The notes beneath the pieces were generated by a model, which ran no database searches, was not told the origin of the DNA, and was given only the letters and a program-made list of their open reading frames with translations. The position numbers and the translations under genes are program-made. Of a stretch of 36,697 nt of DNA, positions 21,673 through 28,125 are shown piece after piece (within the stretch, counting starts at the first letter, position 1; each line of letters opens with the position of its first letter). Source of the stretch: GWB1-39-12 sp964435575 (GTDB lineage Bacteria > Patescibacteriota > Microgenomatia > UBA8517); assembly GCA_964435575.1 (NCBI GenBank), contig CAYSZS010000011.1:1-36697 (forward strand), read 5' to 3'.

Positions 21673-23061
21673 ATGTTCGGAAAGTCGTTCGTATCAATAT
21701 ATTTTTTACCTAATAAGCTTTTAGTTGCCGAAGTTTCTTCAAATAGAAAAAAAGTAGTTAGACACGCATCTGTTGATCTACCAGAAGGCGTAATTGAAAA
21801 TTATAAAGTCGTCGATCCGGGAACCTTGGCCAAGGTTTTAAAGAGCGTCTGGAACAAATTTCATTTTAATGAAAAAACTGTTGGTTTAATTTTGCCTGAG
21901 TTTTCCACTTTTACGAAGTTGTTGAAGCTGCCTCACCTTCCACTGTCAGAATTAGACGAGGCCGTCAACTGGCAGGCGCAGGAGTTTTTGCCCACCCAGG
22001 CAACAGAACTTATAATGGACTGGAAAATCGTCGAGAAGTCGCCTGAAGGTTTTGAAACTTTGTTGGTAGCAGTAAATAAGGATCTTCTGATGAGGTATGT
22101 CGAGGGTGTAGAAAAAGCCGGGCTTTTCCCTTTGATGGTAGAAATTCCTTCGCTTGGTTTGGTCAGATTGTCTCCAAAAAGCGATACGGCGAATTTAATT
22201 ATTTACAAAAATTTTGGTGAAACTATTCTTATAGTTTCTCAAAACGAAAAAATTAAAGGCACTTCAGTCATTCACGCTAAGAGTTCGGAAGAAATAGTAA
22301 AAACCGCATCAAGAATGATCAATCACTACAAGGAGATAAAAGTGAGTCAAGTATTGGTTGGCGGACTGGAGATAGATGAGGAAATTAACCAAAAGATTAC
22401 CAATATACTCAAACTGCCGATCGTGAAGATAAAATGTGACGTTGGAAATTTTGAGGAAGGTAGGATTCAAGAATATCTCATTCCTTTATCAATGGCTTCG
22501 ACACAAATATCCGAACCGTCAGATCCCTTCTCACTAAATCTTCTGCCACTTTATTTGGTAGAAAAGTACAGGAAAGAAAGATTGAAGCTTCAGGTTTGGG
22601 GACTCACCCTGACTATAACCTTATTTGTTTGGATTTCTTTTTTGGTGGTTCTAGGGGGATATCTTTTTATGGTTCAGGAGATAGGCAGCCTCAAAGCCGA
22701 GAGCCTAAAAAATCAAAAGATTACTCAGCAAAGACAAGTTGCGATAAAGGACGTGACTTTAATAAATACGGTTACTGAAAAAATGATTAAAATCAAAAAG
22801 GAGTTTACCCTTACCCAGGACATTTTAAACAAGATTCAAAAAGCAAGGGTGACGGGGATAACTCTCAATAGTTATGGCGTTGATTTGGACAAGGGACTTA
22901 TCAGGTTATCGGGCATCTCATCCGACAGAAATACTCTTATTGATTTTAAAAAGAATCTGGAATCTTATGAGAATTTTTCCGAGGTGGTAATACCGATTTC
23001 CAATTTTGAAAAAGAAATAAATCTGGAGTTTGAAATAACCTTTTTATATAAAAAAAAGTAA
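21673..23061 (+). CDS. PilM-PilN fusion protein
   Basis: A 462-residue protein joining two pilus assembly parts that are normally separate. Residues 1-280 form a PilM-type actin-like domain (SVDLPEGVIENYKVVD 33-48, LPHLPLSELDEAVNWQAQEFLP 86-107, VLVGGLEID 227-235). Residues 285-462 are PilN-like: the N-terminal NLLP motif at 289-292, followed by LYLVEKYRKERL, one membrane helix (309-333), a coiled coil (335-375) and a small alpha/beta domain. In other systems PilM binds the cytosolic NLLP tail of PilN, so this fusion tethers the pair permanently. The PilO-like gene follows after 3 bp. Confidence 0.88.
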   Translation: MFGKSFVSIYFLPNKLLVAEVSSNRKKVVRHASVDLPEGVIENYKVVDPGTLAKVLKSVWNKFHFNEKTVGLILPEFSTFTKLLKLPHLPLSELDEAVNWQAQEFLPTQATELIMDWKIVEKSPEGFETLLVAVNKDLLMRYVEGVEKAGLFPLMVEIPSLGLVRLSPKSDTANLIIYKNFGETILIVSQNEKIKGTSVIHAKSSEEIVKTASRMINHYKEIKVSQVLVGGLEIDEEINQKITNILKLPIVKIKCDVGNFEEGRIQEYLIPLSMASTQISEPSDPFSLNLLPLYLVEKYRKERLKLQVWGLTLTITLFVWISFLVVLGGYLFMVQEIGSLKAESLKNQKITQQRQVAIKDVTLINTVTEKMIKIKKEFTLTQDILNKIQKARVTGITLNSYGVDLDKGLIRLSGISSDRNTLIDFKKNLESYENFSEVVIPISNFEKEINLEFEITFLYKKK

Positions 23062-23064
23062 CGT

Positions 23065-23823
23065 ATGGCAATAAAAGCTAATCAAATTAAAAAAGACGAT
23101 TCTCAGGTGCAAAATCCCAACGATCGTAGTAAGAATAAATACCTGACCGATATAAAGGAACTCCCGCCCGAGAATGAAGAGAAAGAGAAAGTACCGAAGG
23201 AACTGCCGCGAAAAGAGGTGGAGAGAGTAGCATCCGAGGTAAAGGGAGCCTTGGCTCCGAAAGAATCTGAGGAAGACGGAAAGACTAACAATTTTCCGTT
23301 TTCGGCTAAAGACATTATTTTGGGAGTAATAAACTTAATTTCAATTGTACTTCTGATAGCTATTCTTACCAAACTTCCGGAAAAAGCCCGTGAATTGAAG
23401 GCTTTAAAATCCGAAAAAATTTTAAGTGAGGCAAATATCTCATACGAGTTTTCAGGAATAGAAGAAGCCAAAGATAAGATAAGCGTGCTTGAGGCACTTT
23501 TTTTGGATGAAGCGGGAGTGGTAAATTTTGTCAACGAGGTGGAAAAGCTAAAAAGTGAAAGTAGTGCGATACAGAAAGTTACGTTCGTAAGTCAGAAGGT
23601 GGTAAAAGATAAAACCGGTAACTACGGAATACCGGTTGTAATTGAGTTAGCAGGAAGCTGGGAGGTAATTGCCGAAGATCTTGAAAAAATAGATACTTTA
23701 GCGTTTCTTTTTAGAACTGTTCGAGTGGAAGCTGAAAAGTCACCCAAAGAGGAAGAAGCTGGTGTGATAATATATAAATACGGGGTGTTTTTGTATGTTA
23801 AAGATGAATTGGGAAAAGATTGA
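23065..23823 (+). CDS. PilO-like inner-membrane pilus assembly protein
   Basis: A 252-residue bitopic protein. It has a long charged cytosolic N-terminus (1-78), one membrane segment (about 84-104, DIILGVINLISIVLLIAIL), a short coiled coil, and a C-terminal alpha/beta domain (about 130-250) shaped like the PilO ferredoxin-like fold. Position directly after the PilM-PilN fusion supports PilO. The 78-residue Lys/Glu-rich N-terminal extension is much longer than in classical PilO. Its 3' end overlaps the next gene by 29 bp. Confidence 0.72.
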   Translation: MAIKANQIKKDDSQVQNPNDRSKNKYLTDIKELPPENEEKEKVPKELPRKEVERVASEVKGALAPKESEEDGKTNNFPFSAKDIILGVINLISIVLLIAILTKLPEKARELKALKSEKILSEANISYEFSGIEEAKDKISVLEALFLDEAGVVNFVNEVEKLKSESSAIQKVTFVSQKVVKDKTGNYGIPVVIELAGSWEVIAEDLEKIDTLAFLFRTVRVEAEKSPKEEEAGVIIYKYGVFLYVKDELGKD

Positions 23824-24031
23824 TAAATTTTACATAGTTTTTATCGTGGTAATGATACTTTTGGCGATTCTTGTTGTCGTATCTTTTCGCGGAGTTTTTA
23901 ATTCGTACCTTGTTGCTTATGAGCTTGATCAGGGGGAAGAAACTGGACTTTTTATAAATAAAGATAATTTGAACGAAGCCTATTCTTGGGCTTTAGAAAA
24001 AAAGACTATACCCTTGGAGGTTAGAGAATAG
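23795..24031 (+). CDS. Small bitopic protein of the pilMNO operon
   Basis: A 78-residue protein with one membrane helix (about 12-34, FYIVFIVVMILLAILVVVSF) and an outer part of about 40 residues. It overlaps the PilO-like gene by 29 bp and ends one base before the prepilin gene, so it is clearly translated within the operon. The frame could start later at the ATG at 23804. I do not recognise the family; position and size suggest a PilP-like role without lipoprotein features. Confidence 0.72.
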   Translation: MLKMNWEKIDKFYIVFIVVMILLAILVVVSFRGVFNSYLVAYELDQGEETGLFINKDNLNEAYSWALEKKTIPLEVRE

Positions 24032-24032
24032 T

Positions 24033-24578
24033 ATGAAAAGAATATCAAATATCAAATACCTGCCCGTCCAACAGGCGGGTCAAATATCAAAGAAACTACA
24101 AACTACTAACTACAAACTACTAACTACTAATTTCGGGTTTACTCTAATTGAACTCTTGGTCGTAATGGCCATAATTGGAATTTTGTCTACGGTAATAATT
24201 GTTGGAGTAAATCCCGGAAGGCAGCTTGCTAAAGCAAGGGATACTGAAAGGAATACCGACCTTGTAGCAATTCTTTCTTCGATCTTGCAATATTCACAGG
24301 AACATAGTGGGGATCTTCCTGACACGGACGGGGATCCGGATACAAGTAATTTTCCAACTTCCGCTACATGCATAGGGACCGACGTTACCTGTTTTAATTT
24401 AGCAGGGGCCGGAGAAACGGGTGAAGAAATTGTGCCGGTATACATGGTTGCAATGCCTGCGGATCCGAAAACGGGAGATGCGGCAAATACCGGTTATACT
24501 ATTTATGTCGACGTAAATGGCCGTCTCCATGCTTCGGCAACCGGCGAAATAGATGATCCGATAACCGTGGATAGATAA
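24033..24578 (+). CDS. Major-type prepilin (PulG/PilA-like) with long leader
   Basis: The 181-residue prepilin has G35 | FTLIELLVVMAIIGILST, with Glu at +5 and the N1 helix, then NPGRQLAKARDTERNTDLVAILSSILQY (about 64-91), typical of patescibacterial and Gram-positive pilins. Two cysteines in TCIGTDVTCF may form a disulfide. The leader is 35 residues, where 6-15 is usual, and no internal start exists between M1 and G35. It is encoded by a short palindrome (24058-24080) and five tandem heptamers (24095-24129), so the leader seems to have grown by repeat insertion. The C-terminus HASATGEIDDPITVDR is echoed downstream at 25313-25378. Confidence 0.9.
   Translation: MKRISNIKYLPVQQAGQISKKLQTTNYKLLTTNFGFTLIELLVVMAIIGILSTVIIVGVNPGRQLAKARDTERNTDLVAILSSILQYSQEHSGDLPDTDGDPDTSNFPTSATCIGTDVTCFNLAGAGETGEEIVPVYMVAMPADPKTGDAANTGYTIYVDVNGRLHASATGEIDDPITVDR
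24058..24080 (+). repeat. Palindrome within the prepilin leader
   Basis: ACCTGCC (24058-24064) pairs with GGCGGGT (24074-24080), with one G-T wobble, over a 9-nt loop. It is flanked on both sides by AATATCAAA words and translated as part of the leader (LPVQQAG). Confidence 0.65.
24095..24129 (+). repeat. Five tandem heptamers within the prepilin leader
   Basis: ACTACAA ACTACTA, ACTACAA ACTACTA, ACTACTA: five units of seven bases, translated as part of the leader (LQTTNYKLLTTN). Because seven is not a multiple of three, a change in copy number would shift the frame. Confidence 0.85.
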
Positions 24579-24605
24579 AATACTTCTGAAAGTTCAGAAA
24601 ATCTA

Positions 24606-24634
24606 TTGACAAGATGTACATTGAGTGCTAAATT
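24606..24634 (+). promoter_or_regulatory. Promoter of the toxin-antitoxin pair (leaderless)
   Basis: TTGACA (24606-24611), a 17-bp spacer and TAAATT (24629-24634). The ATG at 24641 lies 6 nt after the -10, so the message should be leaderless. Confidence 0.65.
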
Positions 24635-24640
24635 TGAAGT

Positions 24641-24931
24641 ATGAATACAATCAAAGTTTCAGCAACTCATGCGAGAAATAACTTCTTTGAACTTTTAGAA
24701 AAGGTTTCTCTTGGAACTCAGGTCGTAGTGGAGAAAAATTCTAAAGAAGTTGCAGTGATAGTCTCTAGAAAAACTAAAGTTGACTGGAAAGGGCTTAAAA
24801 AGGCAATGGACGCGGCGCACGGTATTTTAAAGGATTATGATCCGAAGGATAATCCTTTAAGAAGGCCCGGTGCTGCAAATTTTTTGGGAAAATGGGATAG
24901 AGGTTTAGCGAAGCCTAAAAAAAATAGATGA
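24641..24931 (+). CDS. Phd/YefM-family antitoxin
   Basis: The 96-residue protein has the Phd/YefM N-terminal DNA-binding fold: KVSATHARNNFFELLEKV (5-22) and GTQVVVEKNSKEVAVIVS (25-42), the usual arrangement of helices and sheet in this family. The C-terminal half, rich in Lys, Pro and Gly, should be the disordered toxin-binding tail. Its stop overlaps the toxin start as ATGA, so the two are translationally coupled. Such antitoxins usually repress their own promoter, here at 24606-24634. Confidence 0.88.
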   Translation: MNTIKVSATHARNNFFELLEKVSLGTQVVVEKNSKEVAVIVSRKTKVDWKGLKKAMDAAHGILKDYDPKDNPLRRPGAANFLGKWDRGLAKPKKNR

Positions 24932-25311
24932 AGTTAGTTTTTGATACTAGTATTTTGATTGACTACCTAAGGGGTGGAAACCGGTGGAATGATTTTTTGG
25001 AGACTGTAGACAAAGAAAACACAGAGCTTTATTTACCTACAGTAGTTGCCTTTGAGTTATTTTCCGGAAAAAGTTCGTCGAATGCTTACATAATTAAAAA
25101 AATCTTAAATATTACTATGTTATTTAAACTGATTGATTTGAGTTGGAGTATTGGGAAGAAAGCTGGTGAAATTTACAGAGACTATATTCCAACTCTTCAA
25201 GTTCCTGATTACATCGTAGCAGCAACAGCATTGGAAGTAGGCGCAACTGTTGTAACTCTCAACCAAAAACACTTCGATAAAATCCCCGGCGTTTCAATTT
25301 ATCCACTGTGA
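24928..25311 (+). CDS. PIN-domain toxin, VapC family
   Basis: The 127-residue PIN domain shows the acidic catalytic set: D6 (LVFDTSILIDYL), E43 (VVAFELFSG), D93 (QVPDYIVAATAL) and a C-terminal TLNQKHFDKI with Asn in place of the fourth Asp. VapC toxins are magnesium-dependent RNases that often cut initiator tRNA or the sarcin-ricin loop; the target here cannot be read from sequence. It overlaps the antitoxin by 4 bp. A pilin-like coding remnant begins two bases after its stop. Confidence 0.9.
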   Translation: MKLVFDTSILIDYLRGGNRWNDFLETVDKENTELYLPTVVAFELFSGKSSSNAYIIKKILNITMLFKLIDLSWSIGKKAGEIYRDYIPTLQVPDYIVAATALEVGATVVTLNQKHFDKIPGVSIYPL

Positions 25312-25312
25312 A

Positions 25313-25378
25313 ATTAACAATTGCTTTCACGCTCAAACTACAGGAGAAATTGACGACCCAATAATAACAGTTTCACGC
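25313..25378 (+). pseudogene. 3' remnant of a second prepilin gene
   Basis: In frame 2 the sequence right after the vapC stop reads INNCFHAQ then TTGEIDDPIITVSR. It aligns with the end of the prepilin at 24033 (VNGRLHAS then ATGEIDDPITVDR), with 14 identities over 21 aligned positions and one extra Ile. No start codon or pilin helix precedes it. The original gene seems to have been replaced or interrupted by the toxin-antitoxin pair. DNA identity is lower than protein identity, so the copy is old. Confidence 0.65.
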
Positions 25379-25426
25379 TTAACCTCAATAATAAATATAT
25401 ATTATTAATTTTTAGTGTTTTCGGAC

Positions 25427-25442
25427 TATAATGGACTATAAT
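25427..25442 (+). promoter_or_regulatory. Twin -10 boxes before the 25476 operon
   Basis: GGACTATAAT occurs twice in tandem, giving TATAAT at 25427-25432 and 25437-25442. The downstream gene also has an AAGGA site directly before its ATG, so this is a leadered transcript of about 25-40 nt. Confidence 0.5.
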
Positions 25443-25475
25443 TAATTGTATTATTTTTTCTAATAGAAGAAAGGA

Positions 25476-25838
25476 ATGAAACTAAATTTAATTTTTGCAA
25501 TAGTTTTAATGGCGATCACAGGTTTTTTTGACGGACTTGCTTTTGGACGAGCACCAAAAATTTGGAATTACCAAGGGCTTACGAGGATAATCGAAATTCT
25601 AAAAACACTTTCGATATTTGGGGTTGGCCTCATCACGTACATTGCATCTACTTTCTTTCTTTATCAACAAGGTGTTGAAAATGCTCTCGTTATTACTCTA
25701 ATATGGTTTGTTGTAACGATAATAAGTTTAGCAATTATAAGTGGAAGTTTTTTTACACTCTCGATATCAGATAAAGTTATAGCATTAGTCGCAATAATTC
25801 TAGTAGGCATTCTTTATTATCGAGGTGTGGCAAAGTAG
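25476..25838 (+). CDS. Small four-helix membrane protein
   Basis: The 120-residue protein is almost entirely hydrophobic, with four likely membrane helices (about 4-24, 42-66, 70-92, 98-116). GFFDGLAFGRAPKIW lies between helices one and two. I do not recognise the family; it does not carry drug-efflux (SMR) motifs. It starts after an AAAGGA site and ends two bases before the decarboxylase gene, so it may move a substrate or product of that enzyme, but this is inference from position only. Confidence 0.72.
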   Translation: MKLNLIFAIVLMAITGFFDGLAFGRAPKIWNYQGLTRIIEILKTLSIFGVGLITYIASTFFLYQQGVENALVITLIWFVVTIISLAIISGSFFTLSISDKVIALVAIILVGILYYRGVAK

Positions 25839-25840
25839 AA

Positions 25841-26974
25841 ATGAGACTAAACAAAACCTTTTTAGAAAAATTAAAAAAAATAAAGACACCTTTTATCATC
25901 TACGACTTAAATAGAATAAGGAAAAACTATGAAGAGATTGCAAAAGTATTTCATGGAATTGATATTTACTATGCTATGAAGTGCAACTCCCACCTAAAAA
26001 TAATAAATCTGCTCAAAGATTTAGGTTCAGGTTTTGAGGTTGCTTCGGTTAATGAATCAATACAACTGTTAAAACAAAACGTGTCGCCCACAAAGATAAT
26101 CTGTATGCACCCTATCAAGTCCCCAGAGTTTTTAAAGTTTTTGAGAAAAAATAACATTTGGGTTATGGCTGCAGATAGTTATGAGGAAGTGGATAAGATT
26201 TCAAAATATGCACCGGGAAGTAAAGTTGTAGCGAGAATCGCTGTCGATAATGAGGGAAGTGAATGGAAGCTGACTGGTAAGTTTGGAATAGATGTTACAG
26301 AATTTCCTCGCTTTTTAACCTATATAAAATCAAAAAAATTAATGGAGTTCGGTTTAACATTCCATGTTGGGTCTCAATGCACAAATCCCGCAAACTGGGT
26401 CAGAGCTTTAAATATTTGCGATGAGATTTGGAAGGAAGCTCACAATTTAGGGATGAATCTTAAATTTCTGAGCATCGGAGGAGGTTTGGCCGTAAAATAT
26501 ATTAAATCTGTACCGGGTATTAGTAGGATAGGAAAGCTGGTAACGAAAGAGATCCAAAAAAAATTTAAAACGGGCGGATTTGTAACTTTAACTATGGAGC
26601 CAGGACGTGCTGTTGTTGCCAATTCTGGGGTTCTTGTTACACAAGTCATAGGAAAAGCTAAGAGAGGCTTGACTAATTGGTTATATATAGACGTAGGGAC
26701 ATATAACGGTTTGATTGAAGCGATTGAAACTCCTGACAGAAAATTCTATCCTATTGTCGTTGAAAATAATAATAGAAAGCAAGAAGTCTATAACATAGGG
26801 GGGCCTTCTTGTGTCAGCTTGGATACTCCATTCGAGGAAGTGATATTGCCTAAATTAAATATAGGAGAGAGAATTTATTTATTAAATACAGGAGGTTATA
26901 CTGTGATGTGTGCAGCACCCTTTAATGGTTTTGATATTCCAAAGGAGTACATTTACCAGGAGTTAAAACTATGA
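25841..26974 (+). CDS. Fold-type-III PLP decarboxylase, ornithine/DAP decarboxylase-like, unusual substrate site
   Basis: The 377-residue protein has the alanine-racemase-like barrel of group IV decarboxylases: PLP lysine K47 (YYAMKCNS), HVGSQC (175-180), the phosphate-binding GGG (213-215), EPGR (253-256), and the ODC-type cysteine C324 (GGPSCVSLD). This is closer to eukaryotic-type ornithine decarboxylase than to LysA. The two aspartates that hold the distal amino group of ornithine are absent: the D332 position is V285 (YIDVGTY against YVNDGVY) and the D361 position is V325 (CVSLD against CDGLD). The substrate is therefore probably not ornithine. It follows the membrane protein at 25476 by 2 bp. 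Confidence 0.82.
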   Translation: MRLNKTFLEKLKKIKTPFIIYDLNRIRKNYEEIAKVFHGIDIYYAMKCNSHLKIINLLKDLGSGFEVASVNESIQLLKQNVSPTKIICMHPIKSPEFLKFLRKNNIWVMAADSYEEVDKISKYAPGSKVVARIAVDNEGSEWKLTGKFGIDVTEFPRFLTYIKSKKLMEFGLTFHVGSQCTNPANWVRALNICDEIWKEAHNLGMNLKFLSIGGGLAVKYIKSVPGISRIGKLVTKEIQKKFKTGGFVTLTMEPGRAVVANSGVLVTQVIGKAKRGLTNWLYIDVGTYNGLIEAIETPDRKFYPIVVENNNRKQEVYNIGGPSCVSLDTPFEEVILPKLNIGERIYLLNTGGYTVMCAAPFNGFDIPKEYIYQELKL

Positions 26975-26993
26975 TACTATTTTTTTAATAATA

Positions 26994-27803
26994 ATGAATT
27001 TTTCAAGAGAAAGTAAAATTATAGGGTTTGTTTATTTGTTATCTTTTGTTTTTTGGATTTACTTTTTGATTGTTACAGGACATTCGGAGGATAGATTAGG
27101 TTTTTATTTACAAATCCCCCTTACCATAATTCCCCTTCTTGGAGGCATATTTGGTCTTTCTAAAGCAGGAAAATGGGGTGGGATAAAAAGTGCAATGGGA
27201 AGGGCCATGGTTGGGCTTTCTTACGGATTGATAACCTGGGCGTTAGGAATGGTAGTTTGGGACTATTATATCTTTTTTACCGAAGTTGAAGTTCCGTATC
27301 CGTCTTTGGCAGATGGATTTTTTATCTTAAGTTGGCCCTTCTGGTCATATGGGATATTTGAACTTTCTAAAGTAACTGGAGCGAGATTTGGCTTTCGTTT
27401 AAAAAGCGGTAAGTTACTTTTTCTAGCTATCCCAGTTTTGGTGTCGCTGATTTCTTACTATTTATTGTTTATAGTTGCAAGAGGGGGGGAAATTGAATTA
27501 TTTGAAGGAGGACTGAAACTCTTTTTCGACTTGTTTTATCCAATAGGAGACGTGGTGATTCTTACAATAATAGTCCTGGTTTATAGTTTATCTCGAAATT
27601 TTCTCGGAGGGACTTACAAACCCGTGGTGACTCTTCTTTTTTTAGGTTTTGTCTTCAACTATTTCACTGATTTTACATTTTCTTATACCACCACTGTGGG
27701 AATTTACTTCAATGGTCACTTCGTTGATTTTATGTTTACTACGACAATGTTTATTCTTGCTGTTGCAATTAATAGTTTCGATCCGGATCTAAGAAAAAAA
27801 TAA
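26994..27803 (+). CDS. 7TM-like integral membrane protein, putative sensory module
   Basis: A 269-residue protein with seven or eight hydrophobic segments (about 9-28, 34-52, 68-90, 105-124, 137-160, 175-200, 208-230, 238-262). A conserved-looking loop with aromatic and Pro residues (VPYPSLADGFFILSWPFWSYG, in two pieces around 99-119) resembles N-terminal sensory regions fused to diguanylate cyclases and kinases. Here it stands alone. It is followed after 3 bp by a small soluble protein and then by a soluble GAF histidine kinase, so a split receptor-kinase system is a reasonable reading. Confidence 0.65.
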   Translation: MNFSRESKIIGFVYLLSFVFWIYFLIVTGHSEDRLGFYLQIPLTIIPLLGGIFGLSKAGKWGGIKSAMGRAMVGLSYGLITWALGMVVWDYYIFFTEVEVPYPSLADGFFILSWPFWSYGIFELSKVTGARFGFRLKSGKLLFLAIPVLVSLISYYLLFIVARGGEIELFEGGLKLFFDLFYPIGDVVILTIIVLVYSLSRNFLGGTYKPVVTLLFLGFVFNYFTDFTFSYTTTVGIYFNGHFVDFMFTTTMFILAVAINSFDPDLRKK

Positions 27804-27806
27804 GAT

Positions 27807-28082
27807 ATGGTCAAAGTCTACGAATCGCTTGTAAGTGTTATCATAAAACAACAAGAGGAAATCATTGGCCCCATTGCTTGGTCGGAAGCGAAAAAAGTTA
27901 CTGGTTTGGTTATACGAGATCATGATGTGAAGATAGAAGGCGATGGGAAAAAGATTTTAGAATCACTAGTTGACCAGTACTCTACTCTATTCGGTAGAGC
28001 CTCGGTGGAGGTTTGCAGAGAGGTCGTAAAGGAAATGTTAACTACGATTGATAAAAAAGAACTTCCAGAAATCTTATTGTAA
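27807..28082 (+). CDS. Small soluble protein between receptor-like gene and kinase
   Basis: A 91-residue protein predicted to be mostly helical, with no membrane segment. It contains IIGPIAWSEAKKVTGLVIRD (19-38), then a turn with DVKIEGDGKKILESLVDQYS, then LFGRASVEVCREVVKEML. The repeated pattern of a helix, a short strand and a helix looks like a small regulatory or dimerisation domain. I do not recognise the family. It is translated 3 bp after the 7TM-like gene, and the kinase follows 43 bp later with its own -10. Confidence 0.65.
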   Translation: MVKVYESLVSVIIKQQEEIIGPIAWSEAKKVTGLVIRDHDVKIEGDGKKILESLVDQYSTLFGRASVEVCREVVKEMLTTIDKKELPEILL

Positions 28083-28111
28083 TTGAAAACTTTAAAATTC
28101 ATTACCGTTAG

Positions 28112-28117
28112 TATAAA
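28112..28117 (+). promoter_or_regulatory. -10 box of the GAF kinase gene (near-leaderless)
   Basis: TATAAA ends 8 nt before the ATG at 28126. The -35 is weak (TTTAAA at 28091-28096, spacer 15). Confidence 0.4.
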
Positions 28118-28125
28118 CTCTTACT

